Source: Nocardioides sp.
GTDB lineage: Bacteria; Actinomycetota; Actinomycetes; Propionibacteriales; Nocardioidaceae
Reading direction: 5' to 3'
Length of the DNA: 32,807 nt
NCBI GenBank assembly: GCA_025965275.1
Contig: JAOPXG010000075.1
Span: 1-32,807 of the forward strand
Positions 25,895 through 32,701 of this stretch are shown piece by piece. The position numbers and the translations under genes are program-made. The first letter of the stretch is position 1; each line of letters opens with the position of its first letter. The notes under the pieces were generated by a model. It did no database searches and had not been told where the DNA came from. It worked only from the letters and a program-made list of their open reading frames with translations.

Positions 25895-26626
25895 ATGTCG
25901 AAGAAGAACCGGGACACCGACCGCACCGCGCGCGCTGCCGCCGCGATGGCCGAGCAGCGCCGGCAGGAGGCCCGCCGCCGGAACCTCATGGTCGGCGGCG
26001 TCGTGGTCGCGATCCTGGCCGTGGTCGCGGTCGGCTACTTCATCTCCCGCAGCCTCGACACCACCGGCGACGTCGTCGCACCGGCCGCCGGGAGCGAGTT
26101 CGGTCTCACGATCGGGCCCGACGACGCACCCAACGAGGTCGTGATCTACGAGGACTTCCTCTGCCCGTTCTGCGGCCAGTTCGAGTCCGCGTCCCGCGAC
26201 GACCTGGCGCAGCTGGCCTCCGACGGCAAGGTCCAGGTCGAGTACCGGCCGTTCAACTTCCTCAGCCAGCTGGGCGACTACTCGGCACGCTCGGCCGGTG
26301 CGTTCTCGATCGTGCTCGACAAGGCCGGGGCCGAGGTCGCCAAGAAGTTCCACGACCTGCTCTACGAGAACCAGCCCGACGAGTCCGGTCCGTTCCCGTC
26401 GAACGCCGACCTCGTGAAGCTCGCCGTGCAGGCCGGTGCGAAGGAGGCGGACGTCAAGACGCCGATCGAGCAGGACGCCGGCAAGACCTGGGTCACCAAC
26501 GCGACCCAGGCGGCGCAGGACGCCGGCGTCCAGGCGACGCCGACCATCCTGCTCAACGGCACGCCGTTCCACGACGGGACCACCGTCGACGACCTCGCGA
26601 GCAACCTGGTCAAGAAGCTGCAGTAG
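25895..26626 (+). CDS. Membrane-anchored DsbA-like thiol oxidoreductase
   Basis: This is a 243-residue protein with a basic cytoplasmic N-terminus, one membrane helix (residues 31-50) and an external thioredoxin/DsbA domain. The active site is Cys90-Pro-Phe-Cys93 in EDFLCPFCGQFE. A cis-proline segment, QATPTILLNG, comes late in the domain, with the usual helical insert between. It should form or shuffle disulfides in exported proteins. The start ATG at 25895 lies just after the stop of the MauE-like gene, which may reoxidise it. Several exported proteins in this window contain paired cysteines and would be natural clients, but that link is inference. Confidence 0.92.
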   Translation: MSKKNRDTDRTARAAAAMAEQRRQEARRRNLMVGGVVVAILAVVAVGYFISRSLDTTGDVVAPAAGSEFGLTIGPDDAPNEVVIYEDFLCPFCGQFESASRDDLAQLASDGKVQVEYRPFNFLSQLGDYSARSAGAFSIVLDKAGAEVAKKFHDLLYENQPDESGPFPSNADLVKLAVQAGAKEADVKTPIEQDAGKTWVTNATQAAQDAGVQATPTILLNGTPFHDGTTVDDLASNLVKKLQ

Positions 26627-26645
26627 TCACTGCGATGATCTGCTG

Positions 26646-26711
26646 ATGCCGTGGCTGGCGCTCGGGCTGCTGCCCGCGGCCGTCGGTTCGTACTTCTTCT
26701 ACGTCCGCTGA
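26646..26711 (+). CDS. Possible 21-residue single-helix membrane peptide
   Basis: A 21-codon frame starts at an ATG 19 bp after the DsbA-like gene and ends 13 bp before the deaminase gene. It encodes a Trp/Leu/Ala/Val-rich hydrophobic stretch (MPWLALGLLPAAVG) ending in Tyr-Phe-Phe-Tyr-Val-Arg, the profile of a tiny one-helix membrane protein. The codons are fully GC-ending, as in real genes here. There is no clear ribosome binding site (the nearest is GATGATC), and so short a frame can arise by chance. Confidence 0.4.
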   Translation: MPWLALGLLPAAVGSYFFYVR

Positions 26712-26724
26712 CAGACTCCGTCGG

Positions 26725-27756
26725 ATGAGCACCCTGTCCGGCTTCATCGCCCGGCTCCCCAAGGCCGAGCTGCACGTCCACCACGTCGGCTCGGCGTCGC
26801 CGCGCATCGTCTCGGAGCTGGCCGAGCGACACCCGGGCACGGTGCCGAGCGACCCGGACACGCTGCGTGAGTTCTTCGCGTTCCGCGACTTCGCCCACTT
26901 CATCGAGGTCTACCTCGCGGTCGTCGACCTGATCCGCACCCCGGAGGACATCCGCTACCTGACCTACGAGGTCGCCCGTGAGATGGCGACCGGCCAGGGT
27001 CTCCGCTACGCCGAGCTCACGTGCACGCCGTACACCTCGGTGCGCCCCGACGAGCCCGGCATGGGCATGCCGATCGAGGCCTACACGGACGCGATCGAGG
27101 ACGCTCGGGTCGCTGCCGAGCGCGACTTCGGGCTGGTGCTGCGCTGGATCTACGACATCCCCGGCGAGTCCGGTGTCCCGGCGGCCGACGCGACCCTCGA
27201 CTACGCGCTGCACCACCGCACCGACGCGCTGGTCGGCTTCGGGCTCGGTGGACCGGAGATCGGCGTGCCGCGGCCGCAGTTCCAGCCGCACTTCGACGGG
27301 GCCCGGGCCGCCGGGCTGCACAGCGTCCCGCACGCCGGCGAGACCACCGGTCCCGAGACGGTCTGGCACGCGCTGCGCCTGCTCGGTGCGGAGCGGATCG
27401 GCCACGGCACGTCGTCCGCGCAGGACCCCGAGCTGCTTGCCCACCTGGCCGCGACCGGCGTCCCGCTCGAGGTCTGCCCGTCGTCCAACATCGCCACCCG
27501 GGCCGTCGCCACGCTCGACGAGCACCCGATCCGCGCGTTCCGCGACGCCGGCGTGACGATCACGGTCAACTCCGACGACCCGCCGATGTTCGGCACCACC
27601 CTCAACCGGGAGTACGAGATCGCGGCCGACCTCCTCGGCCTCGACGAGACCGGGGTCGCCGACCTGGCGCGGACCGCCGTACGCGCGTCCTTCGCCGACG
27701 ACGACCTGAAGGCGCGGGTGCTCGGCGAGATCGACGAGTACGCCGCTGCACCCTGA
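26725..27756 (+). CDS. Adenosine-deaminase-family metal hydrolase
   Basis: This is a 343-residue TIM-barrel deaminase. Zinc-site residues are His17 and His19 (KAELHVHHVGSASP), His203 and catalytic Glu206 (PHAGETTG), His227 (RIGHGTS) and Asp284 (TVNSDDPP). The first motif reads HVHHVGS instead of the usual HxHLEGS, a variant I believe is common in actinobacterial members. It probably deaminates adenosine or a related nucleoside. An aminodeoxyfutalosine-deaminase role is possible in some actinobacteria, but nothing here supports that pathway. The ATG at 26725 has no strong ribosome binding site. A strong hairpin terminator follows 14 bp after the stop. Confidence 0.88.
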   Translation: MSTLSGFIARLPKAELHVHHVGSASPRIVSELAERHPGTVPSDPDTLREFFAFRDFAHFIEVYLAVVDLIRTPEDIRYLTYEVAREMATGQGLRYAELTCTPYTSVRPDEPGMGMPIEAYTDAIEDARVAAERDFGLVLRWIYDIPGESGVPAADATLDYALHHRTDALVGFGLGGPEIGVPRPQFQPHFDGARAAGLHSVPHAGETTGPETVWHALRLLGAERIGHGTSSAQDPELLAHLAATGVPLEVCPSSNIATRAVATLDEHPIRAFRDAGVTITVNSDDPPMFGTTLNREYEIAADLLGLDETGVADLARTAVRASFADDDLKARVLGEIDEYAAAP

Positions 27757-27770
27757 TCGGGAAATGATCA

Positions 27771-27801
27771 GGCCCCGCAAAACTCATACTTTTGCGGGGC
27801 C
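27771..27801 (+). terminator. Strong intrinsic terminator after the deaminase gene
   Basis: A perfect 12-bp stem (GGCCCCGCAAAA/TTTTGCGGGGCC) with a 7-nt loop (CTCATAC) starts 14 bp after the deaminase stop. The AAAA/TTTT segment at the loop end of the stem is unusual in so GC-rich a genome. It separates the deaminase unit from the LuxR-type regulator. Confidence 0.85.
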
Positions 27802-27920
27802 ACCACCTTTGTATCCCGCTTGTGGCCCGGAACCGTGCATTGGCGCGCGTGTCGACCGCCTCACATCAGGTAACCGCCGAAACCGGACTCCGGCGGGCGG
27901 GCGAGGCATAGGGTGACTGC

Positions 27921-28586
27921 ATGGCAGGCGCTGGACCGATCCGCATCGCGATCGTCAACGACTACGAGATCGTCGTGGCCGGGGTGGCGGCCATGCTCGC
28001 GCCGCACCACGAGCGGGTGCAGATCGTCGAGCTCGACTCCGGCGTTCCCGTGCTCAGCGAGGTCGACCTGATCCTCTACGACACGTTCGGCCAGGTGCAG
28101 GGTGACGCGGTCGACCTCGAGGACCTGCTCCACGGCAGCTCCGCCAAGGTGGCCATCTTCAGCTGGAACCTCCAGACGGACCTCGTGCAGAAGGCCATCG
28201 ACCGCGGCGCGTCCGGCTACCTGTCGAAGGGGCTCTCCGCCGACGAGGTGATCGCGGCGATCGAGGCCGTGTACGCCGGCGAGACCGTCGTACCGCGGGA
28301 GTCGGCCGAGTCCGTCGGACCCGATGCGTCCGGCGAGTGGCCCGGCCGCGAGGCCGGCCTCACCGCCCGGGAGGCGGAGGTGCTCGCGCTCATCACCCAG
28401 GGCCTGAGCAACCAGGAGATCGCCCTCCAGACCTACCTGTCCATCAACTCGGTGAAGACCTACATCCGTACGGCGTACCGCAAGATCGGCGTCTCGCGGC
28501 GCTCGCAGGCGGTCGCCTGGGGCATGCGGCACGGCTTCGAGCCCGACCGGATGCGCAGCGTCGCCCCGGCCCAGGGCCGCGCGTAG
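27921..28586 (+). CDS. Atypical LuxR/NarL-type response regulator
   Basis: This is a 221-residue protein with a receiver domain (1-125) and a LuxR-type helix-turn-helix (about 150-205, AGLTAREAEVLALITQGLSNQ, then SINSVKTYIRTAYRKIGV). The receiver keeps one acidic residue after strand 1 (Asn13-Asp14), a possible phospho-acceptor Asp54 in LILYDTFG and Lys103 in YLSKGLS, but the segment after Asp54 differs from the usual xxMP turn. It is a clear paralogue of the 4739-5317 regulator, sharing SINSVKxYIRxAYxKIGV and QAVAWxxxHGF, and is less eroded. No kinase is adjacent. The ATG at 27921 follows AGGGTG; a strong terminator lies upstream, so it has its own promoter within 27802-27920. Confidence 0.9.
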   Translation: MAGAGPIRIAIVNDYEIVVAGVAAMLAPHHERVQIVELDSGVPVLSEVDLILYDTFGQVQGDAVDLEDLLHGSSAKVAIFSWNLQTDLVQKAIDRGASGYLSKGLSADEVIAAIEAVYAGETVVPRESAESVGPDASGEWPGREAGLTAREAEVLALITQGLSNQEIALQTYLSINSVKTYIRTAYRKIGVSRRSQAVAWGMRHGFEPDRMRSVAPAQGRA

Positions 28587-28595
28587 CCGAACGCC

Positions 28596-29207
28596 TCAGA
28601 GGCGCTCGCCGGCCTCGACCCGGGTCTCGATGGTGTTGCCGAGCGGGGCCAGCGGGCAGCGCCAACGGTCGTCGTACCGGCACGAGGGGTGGTAGGCGAA
28701 GTTGAGGTCGAGCACCAGGCTGGTGTCGTCGCCGCCGAGCCAGGCGCCCTTGATGGTGTCGAGCAGGTAGCGCCCGGCGCCGTAGCTGCCGGCGCCCGCG
28801 GTCCCGTCACGCATCGGCACGAAGATGCCGCCGCCGTACTGGTGCAGCCACCACACGTCGAGGCTCCCGCCCACCGGCTCCGGCAGCACGACCTTGCCGA
28901 TCCGCTGGAGGGTCACCGACCCGTCGTCGCCACCGTCGACGTCGCGCTCGTCGGGCTCGGCCGCCTCGATCGGCAACCGGAACCGCAGGGCCGGGTCGTA
29001 GGGCCAGTACTCGACGCCCGACTCCCGCAGCTCGGGCACGTGGGCGATCGGGCTCTGCGGGTGGCTCGCGAACAGGGCGCTCCGTCCCTCCACCCAGATC
29101 CGATGGCCCTCGGCAGGATCGTCGGACGCGCGTACGGCGGCGTACAGATCGGCCACCTGCGTGCGCCAGTCGACCAGGGTCAGTGCGGACTGCGGCGTGC
29201 GAGACAT
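28596..29207 (-). CDS. DUF1684 protein
   Basis: This is a 203-residue soluble protein of the DUF1684 family. Typical parts are the N-terminal WRTQVADLYAAVRA and SHPQSPI segments, the DGTAGAGSYGAGRYLLDTIKGA core, LDLNFAYHPSCRYDDRW and the terminal CPLAPLGNTIETRVEAGER. The catalytic role of the family is not established, although its members have a conserved pocket. No signal peptide or membrane helix is seen. The gene converges on the LuxR-type regulator gene (9 bp between stops) and is divergent from the methyltransferase gene, with a 36-bp shared upstream region. Confidence 0.88.
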   Translation of the reverse strand: MSRTPQSALTLVDWRTQVADLYAAVRASDDPAEGHRIWVEGRSALFASHPQSPIAHVPELRESGVEYWPYDPALRFRLPIEAAEPDERDVDGGDDGSVTLQRIGKVVLPEPVGGSLDVWWLHQYGGGIFVPMRDGTAGAGSYGAGRYLLDTIKGAWLGGDDTSLVLDLNFAYHPSCRYDDRWRCPLAPLGNTIETRVEAGERL

Positions 29208-29243
29208 GCGACCAGCCTGTCAGCCGCCCCGTACGTTGGCTGC

Positions 29244-29966
29244 ATGGCGTTCTTCGACTTCCTGTGGGACCTGCCGCGCTACGCGGGCAAGGCCAGGTCC
29301 ATCACCCGGCTCAACAAGCGGTACGACTTCCTCATCACGCCGTACGCCGACGAGATCGCCGGCAGCCGGGTCCTCGATCTGGCTGCCCACGACGGCCGCT
29401 GGTCGTACGCGTTGAGCTCGGCCGGCGCCACCGAGGTCCTCGGCGTCGAGTGGCGCCCCGAGCTGATCGCGCAGTTCGACGCCTACCCGGCGGGTGACGC
29501 CAAGGACCGGGTCAGCCTGATCCAGGGCGACGTCTACCTCGCGATCGCGCAGCTGGTCGCCGAGGGCCGGACCTTCGACGTGGTCAGCGTCTACGGCCTC
29601 TATTACCACCTGATGGACCACTATGGCCTGCTCAAGCTGATCAAGCAGCTCGAGCCCCGGCTGATCATCATCGACAGCGAGTTCTACCTCAGCCCTGAGC
29701 CGGCCGTCCGGCTGCAGCTCGAGGACCCCACCAACAAGCTGAACAGCATCGAGCACGAGCCCGGCCAGGAGCAGGCGCCGGTCGGGTTCCCGAGCCGCGC
29801 CGCGATGGAGATGATGGCGACGTCGCTCGGGTACGACGTCACCTGGGCCGACTGGGAGACCGTCCCGGAGGACCAGCGCGAGGGGATCTTCGCCTACTAC
29901 CGGCCGGAGCCCCCGCACTGGAAGCGCCGCGCCACCTGTGCGCTCCGGCCCCGGGTCACCGCTTGA
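29244..29966 (+). CDS. Class I SAM-dependent methyltransferase
   Basis: This is a 240-residue protein with a Rossmann-type SAM domain. Motif I is VLDLAAHDGRWSYAL (about residues 43-57), the acidic end of strand 2 is GVEWRPELIAQFD, and a later strand carries FDVVSVYGLYYHL. The N-terminal 35 residues (FFDFLWDLPRYAG) form a helical lead-in and the C-terminus is basic. The methyl acceptor is unknown. It starts at the ATG at 29244 without a strong ribosome binding site. Its stop is 13 bp before the left 34-bp repeat of the tRNA-Arg island, so it marks the old chromosome side of that boundary. Confidence 0.85.
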   Translation: MAFFDFLWDLPRYAGKARSITRLNKRYDFLITPYADEIAGSRVLDLAAHDGRWSYALSSAGATEVLGVEWRPELIAQFDAYPAGDAKDRVSLIQGDVYLAIAQLVAEGRTFDVVSVYGLYYHLMDHYGLLKLIKQLEPRLIIIDSEFYLSPEPAVRLQLEDPTNKLNSIEHEPGQEQAPVGFPSRAAMEMMATSLGYDVTWADWETVPEDQREGIFAYYRPEPPHWKRRATCALRPRVTA

Positions 29967-29979
29967 CGGACCGGCTCTG

Positions 29980-30013
29980 GGCGCCCCCGGCAGGACTCGA
30001 ACCTGCGACCTAG
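29980..30013. repeat. Left direct repeat (att-like), detached tRNA-Arg 3' end
   Basis: These 34 bp are identical to 32564-32597, which is the 3' part of tRNA-Arg(TCT): the T arm, variable loop and 3' acceptor strand. The 5' half of a tRNA does not follow here, so this is not a tRNA gene. A duplicated tRNA 3' end bordering foreign-looking genes is what site-specific integration leaves behind. Confidence 0.85.
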
Positions 30014-30143
30014 GCTTCGGACGAGTCTCGTCGGCGGCATACCCTGACGGAATGCACCTGCTGCCGCCACCGGTCCCGATGGGCTTGATCGTCGGACCGC
30101 CTGAGCTCGCCGGAGGTCGGTTGTCGCTCCTGAGGGCGCCCCG

Positions 30144-31718
30144 GTGGTGATCAGGCTTCGCTCGGGCGGGCTTGTGTCCCAGGGGTTGTGTGCGGGGCTT
30201 GCGGCTTTGGTTGTGCTGCTCGGGGCTTGCAGCCTGTCCCCGGGGCAGGAGTCAGCGGGGGGCGGCCGCGCTCCGGCCGGCCAGGTGCACTCGTACGGCG
30301 GCGCCGTCGCCACCGGGTCGCCCAGGTCCTATGCCCCCGCCAATGGCGGCTCCCGTCGACCCAACATCGTGTTCATCTCGACCGACGACGAACGCACCAG
30401 TGACATGAAGTGGATGCCGTACACCCGCCGCCTCATTGGCGGGAACGGAGTCACGTTCTCCGAGGCGCTGTCCCCTCACCCGCTCTGCTGCCCGGCGCGC
30501 GCGGAGTTCGTCACCGGCCAGTACGGACAGAACAACGGGGTCACGTACAACCGCGGCGTGCATGGCGGCTACCAGGCCCTCCGTGACCCCGGCAACACGT
30601 TGGCTCGCTGGCTGCACGACGCCGGCTACCAGACCGGCATGGCAGGCAAGTACCTCAACCAGTACTCACCCGACCGGCCGTCGCGGACCGGCTGGGACCA
30701 CTGGAACCCCTCCGTCCGCGGCGTCTACAGCTACAACCACACGACGTTCTACAACGACGGCCACCAGGTCCTGCGTCGCGCCCACGTCGACCACGCCGTC
30801 ACCGGGTACGTGAACTCCTACATCCATGAGTTCGCTCGCAAGAAGGCACCGTTCTACGTGTGGGCGTCCGATCTCGCGCCGCACGGTCGCCTCACCGGCG
30901 GCCATAGCACCGAGCGCGAAGGCACCAACCCGCTGCCTGCGAAACGGGACCGCGGCACCATGGCTGACGTGGTCAACCCGGCCACGAGTAAGCCGTCCTA
31001 CGGCGTCGGCGTGCGCCACGGCATGGAGGGCAGGTTCACCACCCCTCATCTGCTCGGACCGGTCATGAACCGCAAGTTCGAGACCAGGATCGAGTCGCTG
31101 CAAGCAGCCGACCGAGGCGTGCGCAGCATCGTGAACACCCTGAAGTCGACCGGTGAGTGGTCCAACACCTACATCGTGTTCACCAGCGACAACGGCTACA
31201 TGCTCGGCGAACACGGCCTCATCGAGAAGAACTATCTGTTCGACGAAGCGCTGCGCGTCCCGCTCCTGGTCCGCGTCCCGGGCGCCGAGCCCACCACGTC
31301 GCGCCTGCCGGTCACCTCGGTCGACATCGCGCCCACGGTCGCCGACCTCGCCGGGGTCACGCCGGAGCGGGTCGTGGATGGGACGTCGTTCGCGCCGCTG
31401 CTGAGCGGTGCCTCGGTGAGCTGGCGCGACACCCAGCTGGTGCAGACCGGTCGGCGCGCCCGCAGCTGGTCCGACCAGGGCTGGAAGTCCCGCGGCGTCC
31501 GCACCAGCAGATGGACCTACGGATACAGCGCCCGGTCAGGACAGGCGGAGCTGTACGACCGCGTCAACGACCCGTTCGAGCTCGTCAACCTCGCCGAGGA
31601 CCCCGCCGACCGAGCTGTCAGAGCCGAGCTCGCGCGACGCGCACGGCTGCTCGAGAACTGCGCCGGCGCAGACTGCCAGCACCGGTTCGGACCGGTCCCC
31701 GACCCCCACGCCGGATAA
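30144..31718 (+). CDS. Lipoprotein sulfatase (type I, formylglycine)
   Basis: This is a 524-residue member of the alkaline-phosphatase/sulfatase superfamily. It has a lipoprotein signal (VVLLGAC, lipidated Cys29). Metal ligands Asp81 and Asp82 lie in NIVFISTDDERT, the sulfatase signature is Cys115-X-Pro117-X-Arg119 followed by TGQYG (Cys115 becomes formylglycine), and the late motif is FTSDNGYMLGEHG. It should remove sulfate from an external substrate, perhaps a polysaccharide. It needs a formylglycine-generating enzyme, which is not in this window. The start is a GTG at 30144 (or 30147), 7 nt after GAGGG. Codon use is less GC-extreme than in the chromosomal genes on the left. It sits inside the att-like repeats, upstream of a broken sulfotransferase. 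Confidence 0.9.
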   Translation: MVIRLRSGGLVSQGLCAGLAALVVLLGACSLSPGQESAGGGRAPAGQVHSYGGAVATGSPRSYAPANGGSRRPNIVFISTDDERTSDMKWMPYTRRLIGGNGVTFSEALSPHPLCCPARAEFVTGQYGQNNGVTYNRGVHGGYQALRDPGNTLARWLHDAGYQTGMAGKYLNQYSPDRPSRTGWDHWNPSVRGVYSYNHTTFYNDGHQVLRRAHVDHAVTGYVNSYIHEFARKKAPFYVWASDLAPHGRLTGGHSTEREGTNPLPAKRDRGTMADVVNPATSKPSYGVGVRHGMEGRFTTPHLLGPVMNRKFETRIESLQAADRGVRSIVNTLKSTGEWSNTYIVFTSDNGYMLGEHGLIEKNYLFDEALRVPLLVRVPGAEPTTSRLPVTSVDIAPTVADLAGVTPERVVDGTSFAPLLSGASVSWRDTQLVQTGRRARSWSDQGWKSRGVRTSRWTYGYSARSGQAELYDRVNDPFELVNLAEDPADRAVRAELARRARLLENCAGADCQHRFGPVPDPHAG

Positions 31719-31979
31719 ACCTCAGCCTCCGGACTCGGCCCCGGTCTTAGCGCCCGCGCCGCAGCGCCAGCTCGAGACCCGCACCGGCCCCCGGTGACCC
31801 CCGGCACTCCGCGACCATACCGACGCGCCCCCTGGCGGTCCGACGGCCCTGGGCGCGACCTTCACTGACCTCGCCCGAGGCCCGAGCCGCGAAGCCCTGC
31901 TCGACGGTATCCCAGCTGGCTGGAACCTCCTGAAGATCGGCGCCGGTCGATGATCCCGCGCTGTCTCTACGGCGAACAG
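31719..31979. other. Degenerate stretch between sulfatase and sulfotransferase remnant
   Basis: No intact gene is visible. The frame reading FTDLARGPSREALLDGIPAGWNLLKIG (about 31858-31940) has gene-like codon use and stops shortly afterwards. It may be an eroded middle part of the sulfotransferase, but I cannot align it with confidence. Confidence 0.4.
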
Positions 31980-32339
31980 GCCGGCGGGGGCTCGACTTCT
32001 TCCCGCGCGAGCAGTGGCTGTTCTTGGACTTCCACGAGTTCGTCCGGAATCATCGGGCCGCCCTCGACCGCACAACCCAGTTTCTCGAACTCTCGCCTTT
32101 CGTCCCGCGACCCTCGCCTACCGATCATTCAGGCGGCACGGGACGACACGCCCGCCCCGCCGCCTACCCTCGAGGACATCAACCGGCTCGCGGAGCTGTA
32201 CGCCCCCGACCTCGAACTCCTGAGCCGGCTCTCCGGCCTCGACGTGAGCGCGTGGCCGACACGGCAGGTAGTCGAGGGAAGGCTCACCGCGGCGGACTTC
32301 GCGGACCGGCTCGCACGCAAGGCGGGTCTCGTCAGCTAG
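31980..32339 (+). pseudogene. Sulfotransferase, C-terminal remnant with frameshift
   Basis: One frame from 31991 reads LDFFPREQWLFLDFHEF followed by RAALDRTTQFLELSPF, which matches the C-terminal half of P-loop (PAPS-dependent) sulfotransferases, where FPREQ is followed by a strand and a helix ending in FLGL. The match then stops, and another frame continues from about 32120 with TLEDINRLAELYAPDLELL and LDVSAWPT, the usual family C-terminus, to a TAG at 32337-32339. The N-terminal PAPS-binding part is missing. One frameshift and a 5' truncation make the gene non-functional. With the adjacent sulfatase, it suggests the element once handled sulfated glycans. Confidence 0.65.
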
Positions 32340-32447
32340 GTGTGCCCCCTCGCGAGGAGGTGCTCATCTCGCCGCTACCGCCGGTGCTGTGACCATCGGA
32401 TCGGCCTACTCGGACAACGTGAACGCCTCCTCGACCGCAGTGCGCTG

Positions 32448-32488
32448 CCCGTTGAACACAGCAGGACCCGTTGAACACAGCAGGACCC
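32448..32488. repeat. 19-bp tandem duplication
   Basis: The unit CCCGTTGAACACAGCAGGA occurs twice head to tail (32448-32466 and 32467-32485), followed by a third CCC. It lies in the non-coding stretch between the sulfotransferase remnant and the right att-like repeat. The function is unknown; a replication slip or a remnant of an accessory binding site are both possible. Confidence 0.85.
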
Positions 32489-32563
32489 TATGGAGTCCCT
32501 ACCTCACGCGCGCGCTGATCGGCTGCTCCGGACGGGTCGGTGTCAACCCTCGAGTTCAAACTA

Positions 32564-32597
32564 GGCGCCCCCGGCAGGACTCGAACCTGCGACCTAG
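32564..32597. repeat. Right direct repeat (att-like) in tRNA-Arg
   Basis: This is the second copy of the 34-bp repeat at 29980-30013. It covers the 3' strand of the acceptor stem, the T arm, the variable loop and the last bases of the anticodon stem of tRNA-Arg, plus 2 bp beyond the discriminator. It lies within the complete tRNA gene. Confidence 0.88.
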
Positions 32598-32639
32598 AGA
32601 TTAGAAGGCTCTTGCTCTATCCAGCTGAGCTACAGGGGC
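32566..32639 (-). tRNA. tRNA-Arg (anticodon TCT)
   Basis: This is a 74-nt cloverleaf on the minus strand: acceptor GCCCCTG pairs with CGGGGGC (one T-G), D arm GCTC/GAGC, anticodon loop CTTCTAA with anticodon TCT (reads AGA), T arm GCAGG/CCTGC, discriminator G. The CCA is not encoded. The anticodon stem AGAGC/TCTCT has a C31-T39 mismatch next to the loop. The 3' half serves as the att-like repeat. Confidence 0.92.
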
Positions 32640-32701
32640 CGAGGGCCGGTGACGACCCGGCGCAAGGATAGTAGGCGCCGCCGTCGTACGCGGCCGGTGG
32701 C

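Noticed and set aside
30052..30150. 32-residue frame before the sulfatase (MHLLPPPVPMG...)
   Set aside because: It vaguely resembles the start of a GNAT protein (LAGGRLSLLRAPR) but is too short to support a call; it may be a broken gene end or a chance frame.
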